Shown here in pieces: positions 1-8,481 of a stretch of 64,000 nucleotides of DNA. Each line of letters opens with the position of its first letter. Position 1 is the stretch's first letter. A program made the translations under genes and the position numbers. Source of the DNA: Sphingomonas sp. (lineage in GTDB: Bacteria > Pseudomonadota > Alphaproteobacteria > Sphingomonadales > Sphingomonadaceae). The stretch is from assembly GCF_019746665.1 (NCBI RefSeq), contig NZ_JAIERS010000005.1, forward strand, positions 339,581-403,580, read 5' to 3'. The notes beneath the pieces were generated by a model. It was not told the DNA's origin, searched no databases, and worked only from the letters and a program-made list of their open reading frames with translations.

Positions 1-1
1 G

Positions 2-694
2 CGCGACGCGATCGCCCGTTTTCGGGCGGCCGGCATCACCAACGTGATCGTCGATCTGCGCTACAATGGCGGGGGGCTGGTGAGCGTTGGCGAGCTGCTG
101 GGCGACTTGCTCGGGGGGAACCGCTCGACCTCCGATGTGCAGGGCTACACCGTGTTCCGCCCCGAAAAAGCGTCAAACAACACCCAGCGCAATTTCCAGC
201 CGCAGCCCGAATCGGTGTCGCCAACGCGGCTCGCCTTCATCACCACCGGCAGCACCGCCTCGGCGAGCGAAGAGGTGATCAACGCGATGATCCCTTACTT
301 CGGCAATCGCCTGGCGCTGGTGGGGAGCAACACCTTCGGCAAGCCGGTCGGGCAGATCGCGCTCGATCGCGCGGCGTGTGACGATCGGTTGCGGGTGGTC
401 GCCTTCCAATCGCAGAACTCGGCGCGCTCGGGCGATTATTATGACGGGCTGGCGAGCAAGGTGGCGGTCAGCTGCCAGGCGCGCGACGATCTGAGCACGC
501 CACTCGGCAATCCGCTGGAAGCTTCGATCCTGGCCGCGATCGGCACGTTCAATGGGCAAAGCTGCACCGCGATCACCGCGAGCGCCGGCACCGCGACGCC
601 GCAATCGGCGAGCGCGACGCTGTTCCCCGAGAACCAGCTGCTCCAACCCGACCAGCCGAGCCCCGCGCAGCGGGAGGTGCCGGGGCTTTACTGA
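2..694 (+). CDS. S41-family (C-terminal processing) peptidase, C-terminal part
   Basis: The frame is open from the first bases, so the gene begins upstream and only the last 230 codons are here. The fragment holds the tail-specific-protease core: LRYNGGG near its start, then TASASEEV, whose first serine of the SAS motif sits where the nucleophile is expected, and a lysine in FGKPVG about 30 residues later, giving the Ser-Lys dyad of family S41. The C-terminal tail after the protease core is rich in Ala, Gln and Pro. By family it is a periplasmic or lipoprotein protease; the signal sequence and PDZ domain would lie outside the window. Confidence 0.85.
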   Translation, partial: RDAIARFRAAGITNVIVDLRYNGGGLVSVGELLGDLLGGNRSTSDVQGYTVFRPEKASNNTQRNFQPQPESVSPTRLAFITTGSTASASEEVINAMIPYFGNRLALVGSNTFGKPVGQIALDRAACDDRLRVVAFQSQNSARSGDYYDGLASKVAVSCQARDDLSTPLGNPLEASILAAIGTFNGQSCTAITASAGTATPQSASATLFPENQLLQPDQPSPAQREVPGLY

Positions 695-712
695 GCCCCG
701 GCTCCGCGCGGT

Positions 713-1219
713 TCACAGGAGATCATAATACCAGCCGATCACCGATTTTTCGTGCGCGCGCCACGGCGTGGGCGGTGTCTCCTGCACGGCGTCGCCCTGT
801 GCCGAATTACCAACCGAGCAATGCACGACCGCGTCCACGCCGGCGATGCCCGCAGCGCCGTTGGTTTGCGTAACGATCCCGATATGGCCTTGGCGAAGCC
901 GGTTCTGGGTATCGCGATAATCGGGATAGACCAGGATCGCGCCGGGGCGCGGCGCGGTCAGCTGATCGAAATAGCCAACTGACTTGATCACGTCCTGATA
1001 CACGGCGGTGGTTTCGAACCAGCCGCCATTCACTTGCTTGTAAAGCGGATGATCGACCTTGCGCGAAATCTTCAGGCACCATGAGATAAATCCGGAGCAA
1101 TCGGTCGCCGCGCTTTCCGGCCATTCGCCGCGACGATCGGGGACGACGCCAGGCGATTTATAGACCGTTTTCTTGCCAGTCGCCGACAAAGCGCGTGTCA
1201 CTAGATATTCAGCGTCCAT
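713..1219 (-). CDS. NlpC/P60-like cysteine peptidase or amidase-fold protein
   Basis: A 168-residue protein with DCSGFISWCLK, the usual setting of the catalytic Cys in NlpC/P60 and related papain-like cell-wall amidases, followed by GHIGIV, where the His is expected, and a later VHCS. I start at the ATG at 1219 because GGAGG lies six bases upstream; an upstream TTG in frame would add five residues. There is no signal peptide, so a cytoplasmic role or a toxin/endolysin-like role without Sec export is possible. It converges on the S41 gene with only 18 bases between them. Substrate unknown. Confidence 0.6.
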   Translation of the reverse strand: MDAEYLVTRALSATGKKTVYKSPGVVPDRRGEWPESAATDCSGFISWCLKISRKVDHPLYKQVNGGWFETTAVYQDVIKSVGYFDQLTAPRPGAILVYPDYRDTQNRLRQGHIGIVTQTNGAAGIAGVDAVVHCSVGNSAQGDAVQETPPTPWRAHEKSVIGWYYDLL

Positions 1220-1362
1220 CGCTGCCTCCACCAATATAGATGGTCCAATATCCTTGGGACGCGATGATTATAGCGCAAATCGGGATGAATTGCAGGCGCG
1301 TAAAGCGCCCGCGATAACTCCGCTCGCCAAAAAGGTGCCGATGTACAACTAGCCGGCGGGCA

Positions 1363-2862
1363 TCACCCCATCGCCGCGATCTGCGCGAAGAAGTCGATGA
1401 AGCCCAGGGTCGCGCCGTCGAAGCCGAGCACCTTGGGGTTGCTGCTGTCGATCAGCAGATATTCGTCGGGCGCGTGGGCGCCATTGCCGTGCCCGAACCC
1501 GAACTGCCCCGCCGCGAGCGAAATCGGCGCCGAGGTGAAGACATAGCCCGGCCACGATCCCGCCAGCCGGGGATAAACCGAGGTCTTCACCCCGGCGCGC
1601 GCGTAAGTCGCGAGTTCGGCCTTGATCAGCGGCGAATTCTCGTCGGTTTCCGTCGGGTCGTAACCGCCGGTCACCTTCACCTCGATGTCGCCGAAACCGT
1701 GCTTCGCCAGATGCGCCTTCAACTTGGCCACGCAATCGTCGTGCGTCTGGTTCGGCACCAGCCGGAAATCGAGCTTGGCGACCGCGCGGCTCGGCAGGAT
1801 GGTCTTGCCGCCGGGGCCGGTATAGCCCGCGACCAGCCCCTCGATGTTCACCGTCGGCTGCGCGGCGAGGCGTTCGAGCGTCTCGCGCAACGGCGCATCG
1901 CCGATGAAGTGCTGCACCCCCATTTGCCGTTTCATCACCGCCTCGTCGCGCTTGGCGGCACTGTCGGCGATCAGCGCCTTTTCGCGCGGGGTGAGCGGGC
2001 GGACGCGATCGAACCAGCCGTCGATCACCGGCATGTTGCCATCGGCGGTGACGAGCGTCTGGAGCGCTTCGACCAGATGCCAGGCGGGGCTGTCGACCAC
2101 CGCCTTCATCGAGGAGTGGAGATCCTTGGCCGGCCCGCGCCCCCAGCGCTCGCCGGTCGCGATCAGTTCGCACTCGATGATGCCCTTGGCGCCCAGATTG
2201 ATTTCGGCGGCGCCGTCGCCGGGAGCTTGCCAGGCGCTCGGGATCACCACCCCGACGCTCTTCCTGAGCGCGGCGGCGATGTCGGGCCGGCGGACGATCT
2301 GCGGGAAGTGCGGCGAGCCGATCTCCTCCTCGCCCTCGCACACCAGCACCAGGTTGACCGGCGGCTTGCGCCCAGCGGCTTTGTAAGCGGCGAGCGCGGC
2401 GAGCACGACCGACTCCGGCCCTTTCTGGTTCACCGCCCCGCGCCCGATCAGCACCTTGCCCAAGCCAGCGCGCTCGACGATCCGGCCTTCGAGCGGGGGC
2501 GCGGACCATTCGGCGGGATCGAACTGCTTCACATCATACATGAAATACAGGCCGAGCGTTTTCTTGGCGCCGTTGTCCATCGTCGCGAACACGCCGGGCA
2601 CGCCATCGGTCGGCACGATCTCGACCTTCTGGAAGCCCGCCTCGCGCGCCAGCTCGGCCATGTAAGCGGCGCCTTCCTTCACGTTGCGCCCTTCGGCGGC
2701 GATGGTGGGGAGGGCGATCCAGTCGCGCAGGCGCTTGATCGCCGCGTCATGGCCGGCGGCGACCGCCTTGGCGAGCGCCTCGTCCTGCGCGGCGAGCGCC
2801 GCGCCCGGCACCGCGAAGGTCGCGCCGAGCGCCGCCAGTTTGAGCATTTCGCGCCGATCCAT
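1363..2862 (-). CDS. M20-family metallopeptidase-like protein, exported
   Basis: A 499-residue protein beginning MDRREMLKLAALGATF, a Tat-type signal (RRExLKL) ending near AALAAQ. The start at 2862 has GGGGAG upstream; the open frame extends 35 codons further without a good site. M20 landmarks in order are EGEEEIGS (metal-binding glutamates), DLHSSM and a dimerisation-domain region. Two canonical ligands differ: the usual HxD of GHYDVQP reads MYD here, and the Asp of GRGxxDxKG reads Asn (GRGAVNQKG). It therefore belongs to a divergent M20 branch that may bind metal differently. Likely a periplasmic peptidase or deacylase; substrate unknown. Confidence 0.75.
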   Translation of the reverse strand: MDRREMLKLAALGATFAVPGAALAAQDEALAKAVAAGHDAAIKRLRDWIALPTIAAEGRNVKEGAAYMAELAREAGFQKVEIVPTDGVPGVFATMDNGAKKTLGLYFMYDVKQFDPAEWSAPPLEGRIVERAGLGKVLIGRGAVNQKGPESVVLAALAAYKAAGRKPPVNLVLVCEGEEEIGSPHFPQIVRRPDIAAALRKSVGVVIPSAWQAPGDGAAEINLGAKGIIECELIATGERWGRGPAKDLHSSMKAVVDSPAWHLVEALQTLVTADGNMPVIDGWFDRVRPLTPREKALIADSAAKRDEAVMKRQMGVQHFIGDAPLRETLERLAAQPTVNIEGLVAGYTGPGGKTILPSRAVAKLDFRLVPNQTHDDCVAKLKAHLAKHGFGDIEVKVTGGYDPTETDENSPLIKAELATYARAGVKTSVYPRLAGSWPGYVFTSAPISLAAGQFGFGHGNGAHAPDEYLLIDSSNPKVLGFDGATLGFIDFFAQIAAMG

Positions 2863-2978
2863 AGCCTGTCTCCCCGTTTGTTTGGCGTCGATCATGCCCG
2901 GTTGGCGCGGGGAGGCAAGGGGGCGTGGAACCACGGCTTCAGGGCGGGATGACGGAGAACAGCACACATCTCCTGATC

Positions 2979-3008
2979 GTCACCCCGGGGCTTGACCCGG
3001 GGTCTCGC
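2979..3008. repeat. GC-rich palindromic intergenic repeat, left copy
   Basis: Pattern GTCACCCC-GG-ctTGA-CCGGGGTC, the REP-like motif common between sphingomonad genes. It is an inverted partner of the copy at 3326-3354, and the pair brackets the GIY-YIG pseudogene. Confidence 0.7.
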
Positions 3009-3027
3009 TTACCCTTCCATCTCGCCG

Positions 3028-3321
3028 ATGGAGGAGCAAGGCGGCTGGGTTTATATCATGGCTGATCGCTACCGGGGCACCATGTATGTCGGTGTAACCC
3101 CTGATTTGGCCGCGCGTGTTGATCAACATCGGCGCGGGGATGGTTCGGATTTCTGCCGTCGCTACGAGATTGATCGGTTGGTCTAGGCCGACCGGGCGCC
3201 GTCGATCGTTGACGCCATCGCCCACGAGAAGCGGCTGAAGCGTTGGCGACGCGGGTGGAAGTTCGCGTTGATCGAGCGAGCCAACCCTGCGTGGCAGGAT
3301 CTGTTTGAGCTTTTGGCGTAG
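3028..3321 (+). pseudogene. GIY-YIG (UvrC/URI-type) endonuclease, interrupted by an amber codon
   Basis: From the ATG at 3028 the reading begins MEEQGGWVYIMADRYRGT and continues through YVGVT, giving the Y-I...Y-V-G-V signature of the single-domain GIY-YIG family, then the conserved Arg/His region (QHRRGDGSDFC). A TAG at 3184-3186 stops it after IDRLV. The same frame continues for 45 codons with the normal family C-terminus (AIAHEKRLKRWRRGWK, NPAWQDLFELL) to a stop at 3321. The family usually has Trp here (RLVW), so one TGG-to-TAG change explains the break. It would be about 97 residues intact. It is probably inactive unless the amber codon is read through. Confidence 0.85.
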
Positions 3322-3325
3322 GAAA

Positions 3326-3354
3326 GCGGGACCCCGGCTCAAGGCCGGGGTGAC
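3326..3354. repeat. GC-rich palindromic intergenic repeat, right copy
   Basis: Inverted partner of 2979-3008 (reverse complement begins GTCACCCCGGCCTTGAGCC). It begins five bases after the GIY-YIG frame ends. Confidence 0.7.
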
Positions 3355-3627
3355 GGCCAAGGGGTCACTCAATCACTCGTCCCGACTGAGTGACCCGGAC
3401 CCAGCGGCCATTGGCGGGTGGCGCCGGGGCCTCGCATTGACTTCCGCACCCCCGCCCCCTATCTGCGCCGGCGTCGCGGGCTTTTTGCTGCGCTGCGTGA
3501 TCGGGCGGATAAGCCGCCCCGGCGCGCCTGCCGACACTTTATGCTTCCCAAATCACGCGGGGGGTTCACCCCGTCGCCGCGCCCGGCATCCGGGCGCGTT
3601 GGCGCTTGTTTTTTGAGGAAGTTTTCA
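3355..3627 (+). promoter_or_regulatory. Long leader of the DEAD-box helicase gene with hairpin and U-run
   Basis: About 270 bases without a convincing gene. At 3578-3598 there is a perfect 9-bp hairpin (CGCGCCCGG, loop CAT, CCGGGCGCG), followed ten bases later by six Ts at 3609-3614 and then at once by the GAGGAAG ribosome site of the helicase. This could act as an attenuator or a temperature-sensitive leader element, which would fit an RNA helicase, but no regulator is visible. The spacing from stem to T-run is longer than in a textbook terminator. Confidence 0.45.
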
Positions 3628-5367
3628 ATGTCTTTCGCAACCCTCGGCCTCGCCGAGCCGCTCGTGCGCGCGCTCGCGGCGAAGAATTATGCCGAGCCCA
3701 CCCCCATCCAGGCGCAGTCGATCCCGGCGCTGCTCGAAGGTCGCGATCTGCTCGGCATCGCGCAGACCGGCACCGGCAAGACCGCCGCGTTCATGCTGCC
3801 CTCGATCCAGCGCCTGGTCGAAGCCAAGGGCGTACGCCGCCCGCGCAGCTGCCGGATGCTGGTGCTTGCCCCCACCCGCGAGCTCGCCGGCCAGATCGCG
3901 CAGAGCGCGCGCGATTATGCGCGCTTCTCCAAGCTTTCGATCCAAACGGTGTTCGGCGGCACCTCGATTGGGCGCGACCGGGCGAACATGGCGCCGGGCG
4001 TCGACATTCTGGTCGCCACCCCGGGCCGCTTGCTCGATCTGGTCGATCAGGCGGCGATCAACCTCGGTAACATCGAGATTCTAGTGCTCGATGAGGCCGA
4101 CCAGATGCTCGATCTGGGCTTCATCCATGCGCTGCGCCGCATCGTTCAGCTCGTGCCGCGCGACCGCCAGACCCTGTTCTTCTCGGCGACCATGCCCAAG
4201 TCGATCCGCGAGCTGGCCGATAAGTTCCTGAGCGATCCGGCGACGGTTTCGGTGACCCCGGTCGCGACCACGGCGGAGCGCGTCGAGCAGGAAGTGATTT
4301 TCGTCCAGCAGGCGGAGAAGCAGGCGCTGCTCACCATCGTGTTGCGCGATCCGCAAGTGGAGCGCGCGATCGTCTTCACCCGTACCAAGCATGGCGCCGA
4401 TCGCGTCGTGAAGCTGCTGGCGGCGAACGGCGTCGCCTCGAACGCGATCCACGGCAACAAGAGCCAGGCGCAGCGCGAGCGGGCGCTCGGCGATTTCAAG
4501 TCGGGCCGGGTGAAGGTGCTGATCGCGACCGACATCGCCGCGCGGGGCATCGACATTTCAGGGATCTCGCACGTCGTCAATTTCGAGCTGCCGAACGTCG
4601 CTGAACAATATGTCCACCGCATCGGCCGCACCGCGCGCGCCGGGGCGAGCGGGCTCGCGGTGAGCTTCTGCGCCGAGGACGAGCGCAGCTATCTGCGCGA
4701 CATCGAGAAGCTGACCCGCCAGCGCGTGCCGGTGCGGCCGCTGCCCGAGAATTTCATCGCCGAATCCAATGCCTTGAAGGCGGAGCGCGCCAAGGTGATC
4801 GGCAAGGAGCCGATCCGCGAGGATCGTCCGCGCCGCGAAGGTCCGCGCCCGCCGCGCGCGACGCATCAGGCGCGCCCGACGCATGGACGTCCGGCCCAGG
4901 GCGGGCGCGGTCGGCCCGGTTTCGGGGACGAGGCCCGTGGCGGCGAGGTGCGCGCGCCGATGCGCCCCCGGCCCGAGCCGCGCTTCGACGATCGCGCCCC
5001 CGCCGGCGCGCGTCCCGACTATCGCGGTGACGATCGCAGCCCCGCCCGTGCCCGCCCGGACCATCGGGGGGACGACCGCGGCCCCGCCCGTGCCCGCCCC
5101 GAACATCGCGGGGATGATCGCGGCCCCGCCCGGGCACGCCCGGACTATCGCGCCGACGATCGCGGCCCGGCGCGTCCGCGTCCCGAGCATCGCGGCGACG
5201 ATCGCGGCCCCGCCCGCCCGCGCGGCGAGCAACGCTTCGAGGGGCCGCGCGGCCGTCCGCACGGCGCCGGCGCGCCCGGTGGCGATCGCAACCGCCCGCA
5301 GCCCGGTGGCGGCCGCCCCGGCGGTCGCGGCCCGCGCCGCCCGGCACGTGCCGAGGCGCGCGGCTAA
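3628..5367 (+). CDS. DEAD-box ATP-dependent RNA helicase (RhlE-like)
   Basis: A 579-residue helicase with all core motifs: Q motif (EPTPIQAQSIP), motif I (AQTGTGKT), PTRELA, TPGRLLD, DEAD (VLDEADQML), SAT, and in the second RecA domain ATDIAARGIDI and HRIGRTARAG. The core ends near residue 375. The long tail is Arg/Pro/Asp-rich and includes five tandem 14-residue repeats (5008-5217). The start at 3628 follows GAGGAAG; the open frame upstream lies in the leader. By family it remodels RNA in the cytoplasm, often in ribosome assembly or cold adaptation. Closest type is RhlE, inferred from motif wording and the basic tail. Confidence 0.92.
   Translation: MSFATLGLAEPLVRALAAKNYAEPTPIQAQSIPALLEGRDLLGIAQTGTGKTAAFMLPSIQRLVEAKGVRRPRSCRMLVLAPTRELAGQIAQSARDYARFSKLSIQTVFGGTSIGRDRANMAPGVDILVATPGRLLDLVDQAAINLGNIEILVLDEADQMLDLGFIHALRRIVQLVPRDRQTLFFSATMPKSIRELADKFLSDPATVSVTPVATTAERVEQEVIFVQQAEKQALLTIVLRDPQVERAIVFTRTKHGADRVVKLLAANGVASNAIHGNKSQAQRERALGDFKSGRVKVLIATDIAARGIDISGISHVVNFELPNVAEQYVHRIGRTARAGASGLAVSFCAEDERSYLRDIEKLTRQRVPVRPLPENFIAESNALKAERAKVIGKEPIREDRPRREGPRPPRATHQARPTHGRPAQGGRGRPGFGDEARGGEVRAPMRPRPEPRFDDRAPAGARPDYRGDDRSPARARPDHRGDDRGPARARPEHRGDDRGPARARPDYRADDRGPARPRPEHRGDDRGPARPRGEQRFEGPRGRPHGAGAPGGDRNRPQPGGGRPGGRGPRRPARAEARG
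5008..5217 (+). repeat. Five tandem 42-bp repeats in the helicase tail
   Basis: Five successive 14-residue units of the type ARP(D/E)(Y/H)RGDDRGPAR. The first carries Ser for Gly, the fourth Ala for Gly, and the fifth begins Pro-Arg. The array encodes a disordered Arg/Asp-rich RNA-binding tail. Confidence 0.85.
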
Positions 5368-5433
5368 GCCATAGCATCCTGATCAAGAAGTTTGGGGCCC
5401 TGGCGCAAGCTGGGGCCTCATGCTTTTGGACCC

Positions 5434-6099
5434 CTAGACCATCACCCGCAGCCATTCGGCGCCATCGGCGCGGGCGGTCCGCAGCGCGTTGGCGGGAGCG
5501 TCGGGGTCTTCATAGCCGATTGCCATCCCGCAAAAGAGCATCCGCCCGGCCGGCATCCCCAGGAAGCCGCCCACCGTTTCTGGGTACAGCGCCCAGCATT
5601 CCTGCGCGCAGGTGGCGAGCCCGGCTTCGAGCGCGAGCAGCATGAAGCTCTGGAGATACATGCCGAGATCGCTCCACTGCGGCGGCCCCATCGTCCGTTC
5701 GACCGAGCAGAATAGCGCCGCCGGCGCGCCGAAGAAGGCGAAGTTGCGGCGAAACTCCGCCGCCCGGGCGTCGCGGTCGCCGCGCCCGATGCCGAGCGCC
5801 GCGTACAGCGCGGCCCCGACCTCGAACCGCCGCGCCTTGTGGGGCTCGCCCAGCTCGCGCGGGTAGATGTCATAGGCCGCCGCCTCCAGCGCGCCGCTCG
5901 CCAGCCGCTCGGCCATCAGCGCCTTCAGCCGGTCGAGCGGCGCGCCGGTCAGCAGGTCGATATGCCAGGGCTGGAGATTGCCGCCCGAGGGCGCCCGCGC
6001 GGCGGCGCGCGCCAGCCGGTCGAGCAGCGCCGGATCGACCGGCCGATCGAGAAAGCCCCGCACCGATCGCCGCGCCGCCACCGCTTCCGAAACGCGCAT
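5434..6099 (-). CDS. Nitroreductase-family flavoprotein
   Basis: A 221-residue protein starting MRVSEAVAARRSVRGFLD, the classical N-terminus of FMN-dependent nitroreductases, followed by APSGGNLQPWH, the FMN-contacting stretch, and a C-terminal GMAIGYEDP of the same family. A ribosome site (GGAGGGA) precedes the ATG at 6099. By family it is a cytoplasmic NAD(P)H-dependent reductase of nitro compounds or quinones; the physiological substrate cannot be read from sequence. It is divergent from the thiolase gene, sharing a 97-base promoter region, and convergent with the helicase. Confidence 0.88.
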   Translation of the reverse strand: MRVSEAVAARRSVRGFLDRPVDPALLDRLARAAARAPSGGNLQPWHIDLLTGAPLDRLKALMAERLASGALEAAAYDIYPRELGEPHKARRFEVGAALYAALGIGRGDRDARAAEFRRNFAFFGAPAALFCSVERTMGPPQWSDLGMYLQSFMLLALEAGLATCAQECWALYPETVGGFLGMPAGRMLFCGMAIGYEDPDAPANALRTARADGAEWLRVMV

Positions 6100-6196
6100 C
6101 CGTCCCTCCTTTTCGAGCCCCCGGTATGGCGCGAGCCTTGCCGATCGCGGCGCTTTGGGCAATGGTGCGCGCCAATCAGCTTAAGGAGAGGATGCG

Positions 6197-7369
6197 ATGG
6201 CGGAAGCCTATATCGTGGACGCGGTACGCACCGCGGGCGGCAAGCGCGGCGGCAAGCTGGCGGGCTGGCACCCGGTCGACATGGCGGCCGCCGTGCTCGA
6301 TGCGCTGGTCGAGCGCACCGGCGTCGAGGGCGGCGCGATCGACGATGTGATCATGGGCTGCGTGATGCAGGGCGGCCAGCAGGCGGGGCAGGTGGGGCGC
6401 AACGCGGTGCTCGCCGCGCGCAACCTGCCCGATTCGGTGCCGGCGGTGACGATCGACCGCCAATGCGGCTCCTCGCAGCAATCGATGCAGTTCGCGGCGC
6501 AAGCGGTGATGTCCGGCACGCAGGACATGGTGATCGCCGCCGGCGTCGAGAGCATGACGCGGGTGCCCATGGGCACCACCGCCACGCTCTTCATGAAGGA
6601 AGGGCTCGGCCATTATAAGTCGCCGCGGCTGGAGGAGAAATATCCCGGCATCATGTTCAGCCAGTTCATGGGCGCGGAGATGATGGCCAAGAAGCACGGC
6701 TTCACCCGCGATCAGCTCGATGCCTTCGCGCTCGAAAGCCATCGCCGCGCCGCCGCCGCGACCCAGGCGGGCGCGTTCAACGACGAGATCATCGTGCTCG
6801 ACATCGACACGCCCGAGGGGCCGGAGCGGCACCATGTCGACGAGGGTATCCGCTTCGACGCGACGCCCGAGGGCATCGGCTCGGTGAAACTGCTCCAGGA
6901 AGGCGGCACGATCAGCGCCGCGAGCGCGAGCCAGATCTGCGACGGCGCCTCCGCCGCGCTGATCGTGAGCGAGGAGGCGCTGAAGCGCTACAACCTCACC
7001 CCGCGCGCGCGGATCGTGAACCTGACGGTGACCGGCGGCGATCCGGTGATCATGCTCGAGGAACCGCTGTTCGCGACCGACAAGGCGCTGGCGCGCGCCG
7101 GGCTGAAGATCGACGATATCGACCTCTATGAGGTGAACGAGGCGTTCGCCCCGGTGCCGATGGCGTGGATGAAGCATCACGGCGCCGATCACGCGCGGCT
7201 GAACGTGAATGGCGGCGCGATCGCGCTCGGGCATCCCTTGGGTGCGTCGGGCACCAAGCTGATGGCGACCTTGCTCCACGCGCTCCACGCGCGCGGCGGG
7301 CGCTATGGCCTGCAGACGATGTGCGAGGGCGGCGGCGTCGCCAATGTGACGATCATCGAACGGGTGTGA
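6197..7369 (+). CDS. Acetyl-CoA C-acyltransferase (thiolase)
   Basis: A 390-residue thiolase. The acyl-accepting Cys is in DRQCGSSQQ (near residue 90), the His in GHPLGASG, and the second Cys in the C-terminal [21 protein letters not shown] and YEVNEAFA are also present. AAGGAGAGG precedes the ATG. It cleaves 3-ketoacyl-CoA or condenses acetyl-CoA. The next gene downstream encodes a 3-hydroxyacyl-CoA-dehydrogenase-like SDR, and a crotonase and an acyl-CoA ligase lie nearby, so a role in beta-oxidation is likely. Confidence 0.93.
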   Translation: MAEAYIVDAVRTAGGKRGGKLAGWHPVDMAAAVLDALVERTGVEGGAIDDVIMGCVMQGGQQAGQVGRNAVLAARNLPDSVPAVTIDRQCGSSQQSMQFAAQAVMSGTQDMVIAAGVESMTRVPMGTTATLFMKEGLGHYKSPRLEEKYPGIMFSQFMGAEMMAKKHGFTRDQLDAFALESHRRAAAATQAGAFNDEIIVLDIDTPEGPERHHVDEGIRFDATPEGIGSVKLLQEGGTISAASASQICDGASAALIVSEEALKRYNLTPRARIVNLTVTGGDPVIMLEEPLFATDKALARAGLKIDDIDLYEVNEAFAPVPMAWMKHHGADHARLNVNGGAIALGHPLGASGTKLMATLLHALHARGGRYGLQTMCEGGGVANVTIIERV

Positions 7370-7400
7370 GGCGGGACGGCGTAGGGCAGAAGAAGTATTG

Positions 7401-7607
7401 GGTTCACGCGGAGGCGCGAAGGCGCGGAGTAGAAGAGGTACAGGAGCGGCATCGCCACCATCCGCGCTAAGCGCTTTCAAGCCTGTAATGAAAGCGCCTA
7501 CGGCGCAGATTATGGGCGTGGTGCCACCGCTCTTGCTTTGCGTCTTCGTGTCTTTGTGTGAGAAAACACTTTCTTCCTCTCCGCGCCTCCGCGTCTCCGC
7601 GTGAACC
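7401..7607. repeat. 207-bp element with 29-bp terminal inverted repeats
   Basis: Bases 7401-7429 (GGTTCACGCGGAGGCGCGAA...) and the reverse complement of 7579-7607 match at 27 of 29 positions. The interior contains a smaller inverted repeat (GCGCTTTC...GAAAGCGC) around 7470-7495 and no coding frame. It fills the gap between the thiolase and SDR genes. It resembles a non-autonomous MITE-like or REP-type element; no target duplication is evident. Confidence 0.6.
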
Positions 7608-7638
7608 AAAAAAACATCAGCCAAAGGAAACCGAACCA

Positions 7639-8421
7639 ATGAAACTCGACTCAACCATCGCCGCGGTCGTCACCGGCGGCGCCTCCGGCCTTGGCGAAGC
7701 GACCGCGCGGACGCTTGCCGCCAAGGGCGTGAAGGTCGCGATCTTCGATCTGCAGGCGGAAAAAGGCGAGAAGGTCGCGGCCGAGATCGGCGGCGTGTTC
7801 TGCGAAGTGAATGTGACGAGCGACGAGTCGGTTGACGCCGGCTTCGCCAAGGCCCGCGCCGCGCATGGGCAGGAGCGTATCCTAGTCGCCTGCGCCGGCA
7901 CCGGCAATGCGGTGAAGACCGCGAGCCGCTCCAAGGAAGATGGCAGCATCAAGCATTTCCCGCTCGAGGCGTTCAACTGGCTGATCCAGATCAACCTGGT
8001 GGGCACCTTCCGCTGCGTGGCCAAGTCCGCCGCCGGAATGCTGAGCCTCGATCCCATGGAAGATGGCGAGCGCGGCGCGATCGTGATGACCGCGAGCGTC
8101 GCCGCCGAGGATGGCCAGATCGGCCAGGCGGCCTATTCGGCGTCGAAGGGCGGGGTCGTCGGCATGACGCTCCCCATCGCGCGCGATCTGATGAGCGAGG
8201 GCGTGCGGGTGAACACGATCCTGCCCGGCATCTTCAACACCCCGCTGATGAACGCCGCGCCCCCGGCGGTGAAGGAAGCGCTTGCCGCCTCGGTGCCTTT
8301 CCCCAAGCGGCTCGGCCTGCCGGCGGAATATGCGCATCTCGCGCTGACGATGATCGAGAACAGCTATTTCAACGGCGAGGATGTCCGCCTGGACGGCGCG
8401 ATCCGCATGGCGCCGCGCTGA
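7639..8421 (+). CDS. Short-chain dehydrogenase, 3-hydroxyacyl-CoA dehydrogenase type II-like
   Basis: A 260-residue SDR. It has the NAD-binding VTGGASGLGEAT near residue 12, YSASKGG with catalytic Tyr and Lys, and VNTILPGIFNTPLM at the C-terminal side, wording typical of type-II 3-hydroxyacyl-CoA dehydrogenases. The ATG at 7639 follows CAAAGGAAACCG; an upstream in-frame ATG lies inside the inverted-repeat element and is unlikely. Together with the thiolase upstream it would supply the dehydrogenase and thiolysis steps of fatty- or branched-acyl-CoA breakdown. NAD rather than NADP use is inferred from an Asp after strand 2 (IFDLQ). Confidence 0.9.
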   Translation: MKLDSTIAAVVTGGASGLGEATARTLAAKGVKVAIFDLQAEKGEKVAAEIGGVFCEVNVTSDESVDAGFAKARAAHGQERILVACAGTGNAVKTASRSKEDGSIKHFPLEAFNWLIQINLVGTFRCVAKSAAGMLSLDPMEDGERGAIVMTASVAAEDGQIGQAAYSASKGGVVGMTLPIARDLMSEGVRVNTILPGIFNTPLMNAAPPAVKEALAASVPFPKRLGLPAEYAHLALTMIENSYFNGEDVRLDGAIRMAPR

Positions 8422-8481
8422 TCGCAGGCGGGGCGGGGAGCGCCGTGCTGCCCGCCCGTCCCCCTAGCCGTGGAGCTGTTC

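Noticed and set aside
1474..2952. Long plus-strand open frame opposite the M20 gene
   Set aside because: A shadow frame in high-GC DNA: Arg/His/Asp-rich, no family features, no ribosome site.
3418..3627. N-terminal extension of the DEAD-box helicase
   Set aside because: Lies in the leader with the hairpin; the family begins at MSFATLGL, just after GAGGAAG.
4558..5262. Long minus-strand open frames opposite the helicase tail
   Set aside because: They arise from the high-GC repeat codons of the real gene on the other strand.
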